Source: Actinomycetota bacterium
GTDB taxonomy: Bacteria; Actinomycetota; Actinomycetes; Nanopelagicales; Nanopelagicaceae
Reading direction: 5' to 3'
Length of the DNA: 16,345 nt
NCBI GenBank assembly: GCA_947480375.1
Contig: CANKCX010000006.1
Location: 1-16,345, forward strand
Positions within the stretch are counted from its first letter, which is position 1. Every line of letters begins with the position of its first letter. The position numbers and the translations under genes were made by a program. Shown here one piece after another: positions 1 to 7,347 of the stretch. Under the pieces are notes generated by a model. That model was given only the letters and a program-made list of their open reading frames with translations, was not told where the DNA came from and searched no databases.

Positions 1-947
1 GCCGTTAGCGGACCATAGAGTCGAGCTAGAAGTGCTGTAATCGCGAGCAGTGTTCCAATTGTTATCGATTGATCAATTGCAAGGTGTCCACCAATTCCAT
101 ATGCGAATGCCGTTGCAATCGCTGCTACCGATGTCATAGCAATAAAGAAGATTCGATTAAGCATTGCAATCTTAATTCCCATATCAGCAACTCTTCGAGC
201 TTTACTGCGAAAGTTTTTGGATTCGGCTAGGCGGTCGCCATAAAGCGAAACTAACAGTGCACCTGAAACGTTGAATCGCTCGGTCATGGTTGAAGACATT
301 TCTGCATTTAATTCAAAAGAACGTCTTGTGTAGGCCGCGAGTTTCTTGCCTATCCACTTGGTGGGAACAATGAAGATTGGCAAAAGAACCAGAGCTACGA
401 GGGTTATTTGCCAAGAGAGCGTAAACATAGCCACTGCCACGAGAATCAATGTTAAGGAATTGCTTACGACTCCCGAAAGGGTTGAAGTAAAGGCCTGCTG
501 CGCCCCAATTACATCGGAATTAATTCGTGAGATTAGCGATCCGGTTTGAGTTCGAGTGAAGAACGCAATTGATTGTTTCTGAACATGTTCGAAAACTTGG
601 CTTCGTAGATCATAAATTAATCCCTCGCCAATGCGGCTAGAAAACCAGCGCCCCAACATGCTAAATCCAGCATCTGCGATTGCTAACAACGCAACGATGA
701 ACGAGAGTTTAGTAACGACATCGCCTCGACCCGGAACTACACCTTGATCAACTAAAGATTTGAGCAACAAGGGTGTTGCTACAACCAAGATTGCATCAAC
801 AATTACGGTTGAAATGAATATCAGCAAATATTTTCGATAAGGCAAGGCGAATTCGAGAATGCGTTTAAAAGTTCCGGCTTTTAATTTTTGATGTTTAACG
901 GATTGGTCAGAGCTAAGCGAACGTAAGGCCATCCATTGGCCATGCAT
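1..947 (-). CDS. ABC exporter half-transporter (membrane domain), partial at left edge
   Basis: I read this gene by translating the reverse strand; it has no stop codon inside the window, so only the first 315 or so residues are present. It begins MHGQWMALRSL at an ATG preceded by AGGTG, 10 bp after the sufT stop. The visible part is a type I ABC exporter transmembrane domain. It has hydrophobic segments at roughly residues 39-62, 80-97, 155-177, 180-198 and 260-285, and the intracellular-loop signatures RIGEGLIYDLR (near 105-115), AFFTRTQTGSLISRIN (near 128-143) and MTERFNVSGALL. The nucleotide-binding domain should follow beyond the left edge, giving a protein of about 600 residues. Relatives in actinobacteria are annotated as multidrug or lipid-type ABC transporter permease/ATPases; the substrate is unknown. 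Its position at the tail of the suf operon suggests cotranscription, but does not prove a role in Fe-S metabolism. Confidence 0.9.
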   Translation of the reverse strand, partial: MHGQWMALRSLSSDQSVKHQKLKAGTFKRILEFALPYRKYLLIFISTVIVDAILVVATPLLLKSLVDQGVVPGRGDVVTKLSFIVALLAIADAGFSMLGRWFSSRIGEGLIYDLRSQVFEHVQKQSIAFFTRTQTGSLISRINSDVIGAQQAFTSTLSGVVSNSLTLILVAVAMFTLSWQITLVALVLLPIFIVPTKWIGKKLAAYTRRSFELNAEMSSTMTERFNVSGALLVSLYGDRLAESKNFRSKARRVADMGIKIAMLNRIFFIAMTSVAAIATAFAYGIGGHLAIDQSITIGTLLAITALLARLYGPLT

Positions 948-957
948 TGACACCTAT

Positions 958-1278
958 TTAAACCGTAAAACCAATCGCACGTAGTTGTTCGCGTCCATCA
1001 TCTGTAATTTTGCCAGGGCCCCAAGGTGGCATCCATACCCAATTGATTTTTACATCAGAAGTTATATCAGCAAGAACTTGATGAGTTTGATCCTCAATCA
1101 CATCTTGCAGTGGACAGGCGGCTGAAGTAAGTGTCATATCGAGGATTGCAACGTTATTTTCATCCAAGCGCATGTCATAAACGAGGCCTAGATCAATAAC
1201 ATTGATCCCAAGTTCAGGGTCGATTACATCCTTCATTGCTTCTGTAACATCATCCAGAGTTGTTTTCGATGTACTCAT
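958..1278 (-). CDS. sufT: SufT-like MIP18/DUF59-family Fe-S assembly protein
   Basis: A 106-residue single-domain protein of the MIP18 (DUF59, PaaD-like) family, which assists maturation of Fe-S proteins in the cytoplasm. The family signature DPELGINVIDLGLVYD spans residues 20-35. The conserved cysteine is C55 in the SAACPL motif, and a tryptophan-rich WVWMPPWGPGK stretch (residues 80-90) lies near the C-terminus. The ATG is preceded by GGGAG with 8-base spacing. It is the seventh gene after sufR, 30 bp downstream of sufU, the usual actinobacterial place for this gene. The family is well established, but its exact biochemical step (carrier or maturation factor) is less clear. The symbol is by family and position; databases also use names such as metal-sulfur cluster assembly factor. 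Confidence 0.93.
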   Translation of the reverse strand: MSTSKTTLDDVTEAMKDVIDPELGINVIDLGLVYDMRLDENNVAILDMTLTSAACPLQDVIEDQTHQVLADITSDVKINWVWMPPWGPGKITDDGREQLRAIGFTV

Positions 1279-1308
1279 TATTTCGTCTCCCTTAGCTTCC
1301 TGTTTTAT

Positions 1309-1746
1309 CTACTTGTTCAAACTTTGCAATGTTGCATCCTTAAACGCCATCCAACCAAGCAAGGCGCATTTTATACGGGCTGGGAACTTTGATACACCTG
1401 CGAGGGCTACGCCATCTTCAAGAATGTTTTCATCTCCGGCTTCGGTGCCTTTACTGCTCATTAATTTAGAGAAAGCATCGACTGTTGAGAGCGCATCATC
1501 AACCGATTTTCCGATCATCAAATCAGAGACGATCGATGTACTAGCTTGCGAAATGGAGCATCCGACGCCCTCCCAAGAAACACTTTTTACTTTGCCTTCT
1601 ACGACATCCACATTGAGCGTGATTTCATCCCCACAACTTGGGTTAACGTGGTGGACCTGCGCTGAATAATTTGGCTCTAATTTTTTGCGGAGTGGATTTT
1701 TGTAATGATCAAGAATCACTTCCTGATATAGCGAATCGAGTTCCAT
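1309..1746 (-). CDS. sufU: Fe-S assembly sulfur-transfer protein SufU
   Basis: A 145-residue IscU-fold protein of the SufU type, which accepts persulfide sulfur from SufS in a zinc-dependent exchange and passes it to SufBCD. The ligand set expected for SufU is visible: C38 and D40 in NPSCGD, C63 in the GVGCSIS motif and C127 in RIKCALL. The roughly 20-residue insertion between the second and third cysteines (about 92-112, acidic, TEAGDENILEDG) separates SufU from true IscU. The N-terminus LYQEVILDHYKNP is typical. It starts 2 bp after the sufS stop, so translation is probably coupled. With no sufE or iscU in the cluster, this is the expected sulfur shuttle. Confidence 0.96.
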   Translation of the reverse strand: MELDSLYQEVILDHYKNPLRKKLEPNYSAQVHHVNPSCGDEITLNVDVVEGKVKSVSWEGVGCSISQASTSIVSDLMIGKSVDDALSTVDAFSKLMSSKGTEAGDENILEDGVALAGVSKFPARIKCALLGWMAFKDATLQSLNK

Positions 1747-1748
1747 TA

Positions 1749-3002
1749 CTAAACCTTAAAGTATTTCTGGGCTTCGCCGATTGACGCAATAAGAGCATCG
1801 ACATCAGCTTCGTCATTGTAAATATAGAAAGATGCACGCGTGGTTCCGACTAGTCCTAGCTTTTTCATAAGTGGCCAGGCGCAATGATGACCGGTCCGTA
1901 CGGCTACCCCGTATTGATCTAAAACTTGACCCACATCATGCGGATGTATTCCATCCATGGTGAAAGAAATTACTGACCCTCGGTTTACATTATCTTTTGG
2001 GCCAATCACTTTGACGCCTTGTAACGCTGCGAATTTATCGAGCGCATATGCGGTCAATTCACGTTCATGCTGAGCAACGTTATTCATTCCCAATTTTGTT
2101 AGGTATTTAACTGCGGCGGCTAATCCAATTGCTTGCGCCATATTAGGAACACCAGCCTCGAATTTCTTAGGGGCAGGTGCCCATTTAGCTTCCGTCATTG
2201 TTACTGATTCAATCATCGAGCCACCTGTAAGGAATGGTTCCATCTCATTTAAATATTGCGCTCTCCCCCACAAGATTCCAACTCCGGTTGGACCAAGGGC
2301 TTTGTGGCCAGAGAATGCCAGAAAATCAATCCCAAGAGTTTTTACATCTATTGCAAAATGTGGCGCAGATTGACAAGCATCTAGTACAACGACGGCTCCT
2401 ACTGCGTGCGCTCTATCAACTATCGAATCGAGTGGAACTATCGTTCCGAGTACATTGGATTGATGAGTTATGGCAACAATTTTAGTTGTCTCACTTATTA
2501 CGTTCTTGATATCCGAGAGATCTAATCTTCCATCATCATCAATTGAGAACCAAACTAGTTCTGCGCCAGTGCGTTTGGCTAATTGCTGCCATGGAATCAA
2601 ATTGGCATGATGTTCGAGTTCGGAAACCACTATTCGGTCCCCTGGCTTTAGTGCGAAGCGAGAATTTGGAAGCGAGTTACCAAATGAATAGGCAATGGCA
2701 TTTATGCTCTCTGTCGCGCTCTTGGTGAAAATTACTTCATCACTTTGCGCGTTAATGAATTCTGCAAGAACTTCTCTTGCGCCTTCATAGGCCAAACTCG
2801 CTTCTTCTGCGAGTAAGTGTGCACCGCGATGAACCGCTGCATTGTGGTTTTCGTAGAAATCTCGTTCCGCATCAAGAACCGCAAAAGGTTTCTGACTTGT
2901 CGCACCACTATCTAGATATACAAGCCGATTACCTCCGCGCATGACTTTCTTGAAGATTGGGAAATCTTCTTTTATCTTCGCGGGAGTAAACATCTGTTTC
3001 AT
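1749..3002 (-). CDS. sufS: Cysteine desulfurase SufS (class II)
   Basis: A PLP-dependent enzyme that removes sulfur from L-cysteine to give alanine and an enzyme-bound persulfide, the sulfur source for SufBCD. At 417 residues it has normal SufS length. The PLP lysine is K234 in FSGHKALGPTG, and the PLP pyridine contact is D208 in VLDACQS. H131/H132 sit in SELEHHANLIPW. The persulfide-forming cysteine is C374 in the class II motif RTGHHCAWP, followed by R389 near the C-terminus for substrate carboxylate binding. The chosen ATG lies 3 bp after the sufC stop; another in-frame ATG is three codons downstream. Neither has a clear ribosome binding site, so initiation probably depends on coupling to sufC. 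SufU, the next gene, is its natural partner. Confidence 0.97.
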   Translation of the reverse strand: MKQMFTPAKIKEDFPIFKKVMRGGNRLVYLDSGATSQKPFAVLDAERDFYENHNAAVHRGAHLLAEEASLAYEGAREVLAEFINAQSDEVIFTKSATESINAIAYSFGNSLPNSRFALKPGDRIVVSELEHHANLIPWQQLAKRTGAELVWFSIDDDGRLDLSDIKNVISETTKIVAITHQSNVLGTIVPLDSIVDRAHAVGAVVVLDACQSAPHFAIDVKTLGIDFLAFSGHKALGPTGVGILWGRAQYLNEMEPFLTGGSMIESVTMTEAKWAPAPKKFEAGVPNMAQAIGLAAAVKYLTKLGMNNVAQHERELTAYALDKFAALQGVKVIGPKDNVNRGSVISFTMDGIHPHDVGQVLDQYGVAVRTGHHCAWPLMKKLGLVGTTRASFYIYNDEADVDALIASIGEAQKYFKV

Positions 3003-3005
3003 TGA

Positions 3006-3758
3006 TTATGCAGTTGTGTACTCTGCGTAACCCTTTTCTTCAAGTTTGTCGGCTAATTCAGGACCGCCTTCTTCAACGATTTTGCCAGCAGCAAAGACAT
3101 GTACGAAATCTGGCTTTATGTAGCGCAAGATTCTTGTGTAGTGAGTAATCAACATGATTCCTAGATCACTATTGGCCTTAACTCTATTGACGCCTTCAGA
3201 AACAATTCGGAGTGCATCAACATCAAGTCCAGAATCGGTTTCATCCAGGATCGCAAATTTCGGCTTTAGTAATTCAAGTTGAAGAATTTCGTGACGCTTC
3301 TTTTCGCCACCAGAGAAGCCTTCGTTGACACTTCGTTCTGCAAAATTAGTGTCCATATGTAGCGCAGCCATTGCTTCTTTCACTTCGCCTACCCAAGTTC
3401 TTACCTTAGGCGCTTCGCCACGAATCGCAGTTGCTGCGGTCCGAAGAAAATTCGTTACAGATACGCCAGGAACTTCAACTGGGTATTGCATAGCTAAAAA
3501 CAAACCAGCTTTCGCTCTCTCATCAACTGACATCGCCAAAACGTCTACGCCATCGAGGGTTACTGATCCTCCTGTGATTGTGTATTTGGGATGACCCGCG
3601 ATTGAATACGCAAGCGTTGATTTACCGGAACCATTTGGTCCCATGATTGCGTGCGTTTCACCTGACTTAATGGTTAGGTCGACACCGCGCAGAATTTCAG
3701 TAAAGCCATTTTCGGTTGCAACCGAAACCTGTAGCCCTTTAATATCTAATGTACTCAT
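3006..3758 (-). CDS. sufC: Fe-S assembly ATPase SufC
   Basis: A 250-residue soluble ABC-type ATPase that forms the SufBC2D scaffold complex and drives the conformational change needed for cluster assembly. All nucleotide-binding motifs are intact: Walker A GPNGSGKST (40-48), Q-loop Q91, signature FSGGEKKRHE (148-157), Walker B AILDETDSGLD (169-179) and the H-loop histidine H206. The FSGGEKKR variant with LDETDSGLD is diagnostic for SufC within the ABC family. The frame stays open upstream to 3815, but the start at 3758 is chosen because AAGGAG sits 6 bases ahead of it, and because the protein then begins MSTLDIKGL at the usual family length. It starts 10 bp after the Rieske gene stop. Confidence 0.97.
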   Translation of the reverse strand: MSTLDIKGLQVSVATENGFTEILRGVDLTIKSGETHAIMGPNGSGKSTLAYSIAGHPKYTITGGSVTLDGVDVLAMSVDERAKAGLFLAMQYPVEVPGVSVTNFLRTAATAIRGEAPKVRTWVGEVKEAMAALHMDTNFAERSVNEGFSGGEKKRHEILQLELLKPKFAILDETDSGLDVDALRIVSEGVNRVKANSDLGIMLITHYTRILRYIKPDFVHVFAAGKIVEEGGPELADKLEEKGYAEYTTA

Positions 3759-3764
3759 CATTTT

Positions 3765-3770
3765 CTCCTT
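3765..3770 (-). promoter_or_regulatory. Ribosome binding site deciding the sufC start
   Basis: The minus strand reads AAGGAG followed by AAAATGATG. There are two tandem ATG codons, at 3761 and 3758, with spacings of 3 and 6 bases. The better spacing favours 3758. The site overlaps the stop codon of the Rieske gene, linking the two reading frames. Confidence 0.75.
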
Positions 3771-4080
3771 AGCCTTGGGCAGATTTTCTGCTGGAAATAG
3801 ATACAAAATCGCCATCGCGAATCACTTCAAAAGTTTCAACGGGAATCGATGCTGGTGGGGTCACGACTTCACCAGTGCGTAGATCGAATTCGGCGCCATG
3901 TAACCAGCACTCAATTTTAAAATCAGTAAGTTCGCCTTCGGAAAGCGAAGCATCTGAATGTGAACAAGTATCGGCTATTGCAAATACTTCATCACCAATG
4001 CGAGTAACGCATACGGGAGTGCCATCTAAATCTATTTTCACTGGTTTGCGATCCGCTAATGTTTCGAGTGCAACTCTCAT
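3769..4080 (-). CDS. Rieske-type [2Fe-2S] ferredoxin of the suf operon
   Basis: A 103-residue soluble Rieske ferredoxin. The cluster ligands are C39 and H41 in DTCSHSD, and C58 and H61 in ECWLHGAEFD, giving the CXH-X16-CXXH pattern with two cysteines and two histidines. The absence of a membrane anchor marks it as a cytoplasmic non-heme ferredoxin of the type associated with dioxygenases. Such a gene between sufD and sufC is a recurrent actinobacterial feature. It may supply electrons during cluster assembly, but that role is inferred from context. The start chosen is the ATG giving MRVALETLAD, 4 bp after the sufD stop. The frame also continues upstream inside sufD to a TTG at 4116, which I consider spurious. 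Confidence 0.93.
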   Translation of the reverse strand: MRVALETLADRKPVKIDLDGTPVCVTRIGDEVFAIADTCSHSDASLSEGELTDFKIECWLHGAEFDLRTGEVVTPPASIPVETFEVIRDGDFVSISSRKSAQG

Positions 4081-4084
4081 GATG

Positions 4085-5170
4085 CTATGCACCAACCTTT
4101 GCAAGTTCAGAATCAATGCGTTCCATTAGACGATTTTCGATATCTTCGCTCTTGATTTTTCCGATAATTTCAGCAAAGAATCCGCGGATAACAAGTCGCC
4201 TAGCAACTTCGGCCGGGATACCTCGAGAAGATAAATAGAAAAGTTGTTCATCATCGAATCGGCCGGTTGTACTTGCGTGACCAGCTCCAACGATTTCGCC
4301 GGTTTCAATTTCAAGATTCGGTACTGAATCTGCACGTGCACCATCTGAAAGCAGAAGATTTCGATTTAGTTCGTAAGTGTCGGTACCTTCAGCATTGGCT
4401 CTGATGTAAACATCGCCGATCCAGACGGTATGCGCTTTATCTCCAGCTAACGCACCTTTGTAATTAACGCGACTCTTGGCATTTGGAACATTGTGATCAA
4501 CATGCAACCTGTGTTCTAAGTGCTGCCCATCTGTTGCGAAGTAAAGTCCCTGCAGGTCAGCGCTGGATCCTGGTCCGCTGTATTCAACAGTTGGAAGTAA
4601 GCGAACTAGAGATCCGCCAACGGTCACAACGATTGAATTAAAGGTCGCATCCTTAGAAATAACAGCGTGCTGGCGGCCTAGATGAACTGCTTTAGCACCC
4701 CACTCTTGTAGCGAGATGAAAGTTAGATTGGATCCTGGTGCCAGGTCGAATTCAATCTCATCGGCCAAAATAGCATCGCCAGTGTTTTGCAGAATGATTG
4801 TTGAATGTGAATTAACGCCGCAAGAAATTAGAGTCCGACTAGCCTGTGCAGCGCCCGTTAGATTTGTTCGTTCAAGAACAACAGGTTCGCTTATCGATGA
4901 ATTAGCTGCAATTTCAATATGCGTTACTTCTTTGAGGAATTCTCGCGCTCTAATTGTTGCTAAATCATCGCTTGCCGAAATAGCAGGTAGATCGGCTGCA
5001 GACTTATGGCTCAGCTTTACATCAGCATAAGATTTGGAAAGTTTAATGCTGTTAACGCTTGCCAAATCTGTAGATGCATCTAGCAACCCGCCAACTCTGG
5101 CCAATGGAGTAAATCTCCAAGCCTCTTCTCTACCGGTAGGAGCTAGATAATTAGAAGTGAGTGTGCTCAT
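4085..5170 (-). CDS. sufD: Fe-S assembly scaffold protein SufD
   Basis: A 361-residue beta-helix protein of the SufB/SufD family. In the SufBC2D complex, SufD pairs with SufB and is needed for iron delivery and nascent cluster formation. The N-terminal REEAWRFTPL (14-23) is the characteristic SufD start motif. The C-terminal core contains GAGHAST with H298, equivalent to the functionally important SufD histidine near the SufB-SufD interface, followed by FDDEQLFYLSSRGI (305-318) and ARRLVIRGFFAEI. Its ATG shares one base with the sufB stop codon, so translation is probably coupled and synthesis of the two scaffold subunits matched. SufD is the more divergent subunit; distinction from SufB here is clear from length and the RW-F motif. 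Confidence 0.96.
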   Translation of the reverse strand: MSTLTSNYLAPTGREEAWRFTPLARVGGLLDASTDLASVNSIKLSKSYADVKLSHKSAADLPAISASDDLATIRAREFLKEVTHIEIAANSSISEPVVLERTNLTGAAQASRTLISCGVNSHSTIILQNTGDAILADEIEFDLAPGSNLTFISLQEWGAKAVHLGRQHAVISKDATFNSIVVTVGGSLVRLLPTVEYSGPGSSADLQGLYFATDGQHLEHRLHVDHNVPNAKSRVNYKGALAGDKAHTVWIGDVYIRANAEGTDTYELNRNLLLSDGARADSVPNLEIETGEIVGAGHASTTGRFDDEQLFYLSSRGIPAEVARRLVIRGFFAEIIGKIKSEDIENRLMERIDSELAKVGA

Positions 5171-6588
5171 TACCCGACAGCACCTTCCATCTGCATTTCG
5201 ATGAGTCGGTTTAATTCAAGGGCATACTCCATAGGTAATTCGCGTGCGATCGGTTCGATGAATCCACGAACAATCATCGCCATAGCTTCATCTTCGCCAA
5301 GCCCACGTGACATTAAATAGAAAAGCTGATCATCGCTGATTTTTGAAACCGTGGCTTCATGGCCCATTGATACGTCATCTTCGCGAACATCAACATATGG
5401 ATAAGTATCAGAACGAGAAATTGAATCAACCAATAACGCATCGCATTTAACGGTCGACTTCGAATGGTGTGCGCCTTCATTTACCTGAACCAAACCACGG
5501 TATGAAGTACGACCACCACCACGAGCAACAGATTTTGAAATGATTGATGATGAGGTAAATGGTGCGGCATGAACCATCTTTGCGCCAGCATCTTGGTGTT
5601 GACCTTCGCCAGCGAAGGCAATTGAAAGAGTTTCACCCTTTGCATGTGGTCCCATCAACATAACTGCTGGGTACTTCATGGTTACCTTTGATCCGATATT
5701 TCCATCGACCCATTCCATAGTTGCGCCTTCAGCACAAGTGGCACGTTTTGTAACTAAGTTATAAACGTTGTTCGACCAATTCTGGATTGTTGTGTAACGA
5801 ACTCGAGCATTTTTCTTGATGATGATTTCGACAACTGCGCTATGAAGTGAATCCGAAGAGTAAATAGGAGCTGTGCAACCCTCGACATAGTGAACGTAAG
5901 AATCTTCATCAGCAATAATCAAGGTTCGTTCGAATTGCCCCATATTTTCGGTATTAATGCGGAAATATGCCTGCAATGGAATATCTACTTTCACACCTTT
6001 AGGAATGTAGATGAAAGATCCACCAGACCAAACAGAAGTGTTCAATGCAGCAAATTTATTGTCACCAACTGGGATTACGGTTCCGAAATACTCTTTGAAG
6101 AGCTCTTCATGTTCGCGAAGGCCGGTATCGGTATCAACAAAAATTACGCCTTGCGCTTCTAGATCTTCGCGGATTGAGTGATAAACAACTTCAGATTCGT
6201 ACTGCGCCGCAACGCCGGAAACTAAACGTTGTTTTTCAGCTTCTGGAATTCCAAGACGATCGTAGGTGTTCTTAATATCATCTGGAAGATCTTCCCAACT
6301 TGTCGCCTGCTTCTCAGTTGAACGAACGAAATATTTGATCGTATCGAAGAAGATTCCCGAAAGATCTGAACCCCAACTTGGCATTGGCTTCTTCTCGAAA
6401 AGGTTTAAGCCTTTTAACCTTAAATCAAGCATCCACTGCGGTTCACTCTTCTTAGAAGAGATATCGCGTACAACTTCCTCATTTAGACCACGTCGTGAAT
6501 TCGCACCAACGTCATTCTTATCTGACCAACCAAATTCATAATTTCCGATTCCCTCAAGTCCAGGATTCTTGGCTAGAACATCGCTCAT
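5170..6588 (-). CDS. sufB: Fe-S assembly scaffold protein SufB
   Basis: A 472-residue scaffold subunit on which SufBC2D assembles Fe-S clusters. Recognisable segments include NYEFGW (16-21), the [15 protein letters not shown] strand (192-206), [16 protein letters not shown] with C238, NMEWVDGN-like residues near 291-297 and STVKCDALL with C382, the counterpart of the essential E. coli SufB cysteine. H410 and E411 lie in the [10 protein letters not shown] motif, followed by [10 protein letters not shown]. The length is that of a plain SufB; there is no intein, unlike SufB in many mycobacteria. The ATG lies 1 bp after the sufR stop. It is the first structural gene of the operon, so it is directly downstream of its likely regulator. 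Confidence 0.97.
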   Translation of the reverse strand: MSDVLAKNPGLEGIGNYEFGWSDKNDVGANSRRGLNEEVVRDISSKKSEPQWMLDLRLKGLNLFEKKPMPSWGSDLSGIFFDTIKYFVRSTEKQATSWEDLPDDIKNTYDRLGIPEAEKQRLVSGVAAQYESEVVYHSIREDLEAQGVIFVDTDTGLREHEELFKEYFGTVIPVGDNKFAALNTSVWSGGSFIYIPKGVKVDIPLQAYFRINTENMGQFERTLIIADEDSYVHYVEGCTAPIYSSDSLHSAVVEIIIKKNARVRYTTIQNWSNNVYNLVTKRATCAEGATMEWVDGNIGSKVTMKYPAVMLMGPHAKGETLSIAFAGEGQHQDAGAKMVHAAPFTSSSIISKSVARGGGRTSYRGLVQVNEGAHHSKSTVKCDALLVDSISRSDTYPYVDVREDDVSMGHEATVSKISDDQLFYLMSRGLGEDEAMAMIVRGFIEPIARELPMEYALELNRLIEMQMEGAVG

Positions 6589-6589
6589 G

Positions 6590-7264
6590 TCAGGCTCGCT
6601 TTCCGCTTTTGTTTAGATTTGTCGAATTTGGAATAAAGGTTGTGCAAACACCATCACCATGTGCGATTGTCGCTAGACGTTGGACATGCGTACCTAGTAA
6701 GTCAGAGAAAGCTTGAGTTTCGGCTTCGCAGAGTTCTGGAAATTGCGCAGCTACGTGTGCAATCGGGCAATGATTTTGGCAAAGTTCTTCGCCGATACCT
6801 TGTGAATGATTATTTGCGGCATAGCCTTCTTCAGATAAGAATGTGGCAAGTGCTTCGCTCTTCTCGCTCAGATTCTTCTTATTAGCCAAAATTTGTGCCG
6901 CACGCTTAGTAATTTCTTCAGCGCGGTTGCGTGCGAACTCTTTTACTAGGGCTTCATTACCTTTCGATGCCATAAAGCGAAGCGCAGAGACAGCTAAGTC
7001 ATCATAGGTATGTTCAAATTTTTCACGACCGGTATCAGTCATTACAAAAACTTTTGAGGGACGACCGCGCCCTCTCGAATCTAAAGAACTTTGGAATGGT
7101 TCACGCGCCATAAGTACGCCTTGTTCAACCAAAGTATCCAGATGTCTGCGAATTCCAGCGGGAGTAATTTTTAGCTTTTCAGATAAAGCCACCGCTGTTG
7201 CCGGACCATTCTCGAGGATGGCTCTAGCCACCAAATCACGAGTTCGATCTTCGGTCTTTTTCAC
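6590..7264 (-). CDS. sufR: Fe-S-sensing transcriptional regulator SufR
   Basis: A winged-helix DNA-binding regulator of 224 residues from the preferred start, expected to repress the suf operon when its own Fe-S cluster is loaded. The helix-turn-helix covers about residues 22-49 ([20 protein letters not shown]), followed by a basic wing [11 protein letters not shown] (64-74). Four cysteines in the C-terminal half, C162, C166, C179 and C207, form C-X3-C-X12-C-X27-C and are candidate cluster ligands. The start is uncertain. GTG at 7264 gives the usual family N-terminus and places a perfect operator-like dyad exactly upstream. A TTG at 7291 would add nine residues and put that dyad inside the gene. 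Neither has a convincing ribosome binding site. It is divergent from ctaA. Confidence 0.9.
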   Translation of the reverse strand: MKKTEDRTRDLVARAILENGPATAVALSEKLKITPAGIRRHLDTLVEQGVLMAREPFQSSLDSRGRGRPSKVFVMTDTGREKFEHTYDDLAVSALRFMASKGNEALVKEFARNRAEEITKRAAQILANKKNLSEKSEALATFLSEEGYAANNHSQGIGEELCQNHCPIAHVAAQFPELCEAETQAFSDLLGTHVQRLATIAHGDGVCTTFIPNSTNLNKSGKRA

Positions 7265-7277
7265 AACAGTATTGTTG
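7264..7277. promoter_or_regulatory. Candidate SufR operator (CAAC-N6-GTTG dyad)
   Basis: The plus strand reads CAACAGTATTGTTG, an inverted repeat with 5-base arms (CAACA/TGTTG) around a 4-base centre. It matches CAAC-N6-GTTG, which I recall as the consensus for cyanobacterial SufR sites; the mycobacterial SufR site is described differently. It lies immediately upstream of the preferred sufR GTG and shares that codon's first base, a good position for blocking transcription of sufR-sufB-sufD and so on. I saw no second copy in the divergent region. Confidence 0.6.
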
Positions 7278-7292
7278 CGTAATTCAGGCAAA

Positions 7293-7318
7293 CCCGCCAG
7301 TTGGCAGGCTGCCGCGGG
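7293..7318. repeat. GC-rich nested dyad in the sufR-ctaA intergenic region
   Basis: CCCGC at 7293-7297 is complementary to GCGGG at 7314-7318. Between them GGCAG at 7303-7307 pairs with CTGCC at 7309-7313, and GCCA/TGGC at 7296-7305 forms a third small dyad. The block is strikingly GC-rich compared with its surroundings. It could be a binding site for a second regulator or a structured 5' element. No family is recognised. Confidence 0.4.
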
Positions 7319-7335
7319 AGATGCAATTCAAGACA

Positions 7336-7347
7336 TAGGCTACGAAC
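7336..7347 (+). promoter_or_regulatory. Candidate -10 element for leaderless ctaA transcription
   Basis: TAGGCT at 7336-7341 fits the actinobacterial TANNNT -10 pattern and ends 6 bases before the ctaA ATG, so transcription would start at or next to the A of the start codon. No ribosome binding site lies upstream. The element's first three bases are an in-frame TAG stop, so ctaA cannot start further upstream. I see no convincing -35 hexamer. Confidence 0.5.

Noticed and set aside
1202..1669. 155-codon plus-strand open frame across sufT and sufU
   Set aside because: It lies antisense to two clearly conserved genes, has low-complexity serine-rich composition and no recognisable domain.
2475..2490. 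CAAC and GTTG words in sufS as a second SufR operator
   Set aside because: The spacing is 7 bases rather than 6, the arms are not extended, and the site is deep in a coding region.
3759..3815. Upstream extension of sufC to a start at 3815
   Set aside because: It overlaps the Rieske gene, adds 19 residues not typical of SufC, and ignores the strong AAGGAG in front of 3758.
4081..4116. Upstream TTG start for the Rieske ferredoxin at 4116
   Set aside because: It would overlap the end of sufD by about 30 bases and add a non-family extension; ATG at 4080 fits spacing and family length.
5170..6588. Possible intein in SufB, as in many mycobacteria
   Set aside because: The 472-residue reading frame is continuous SufB sequence with no insertion at the usual sites.
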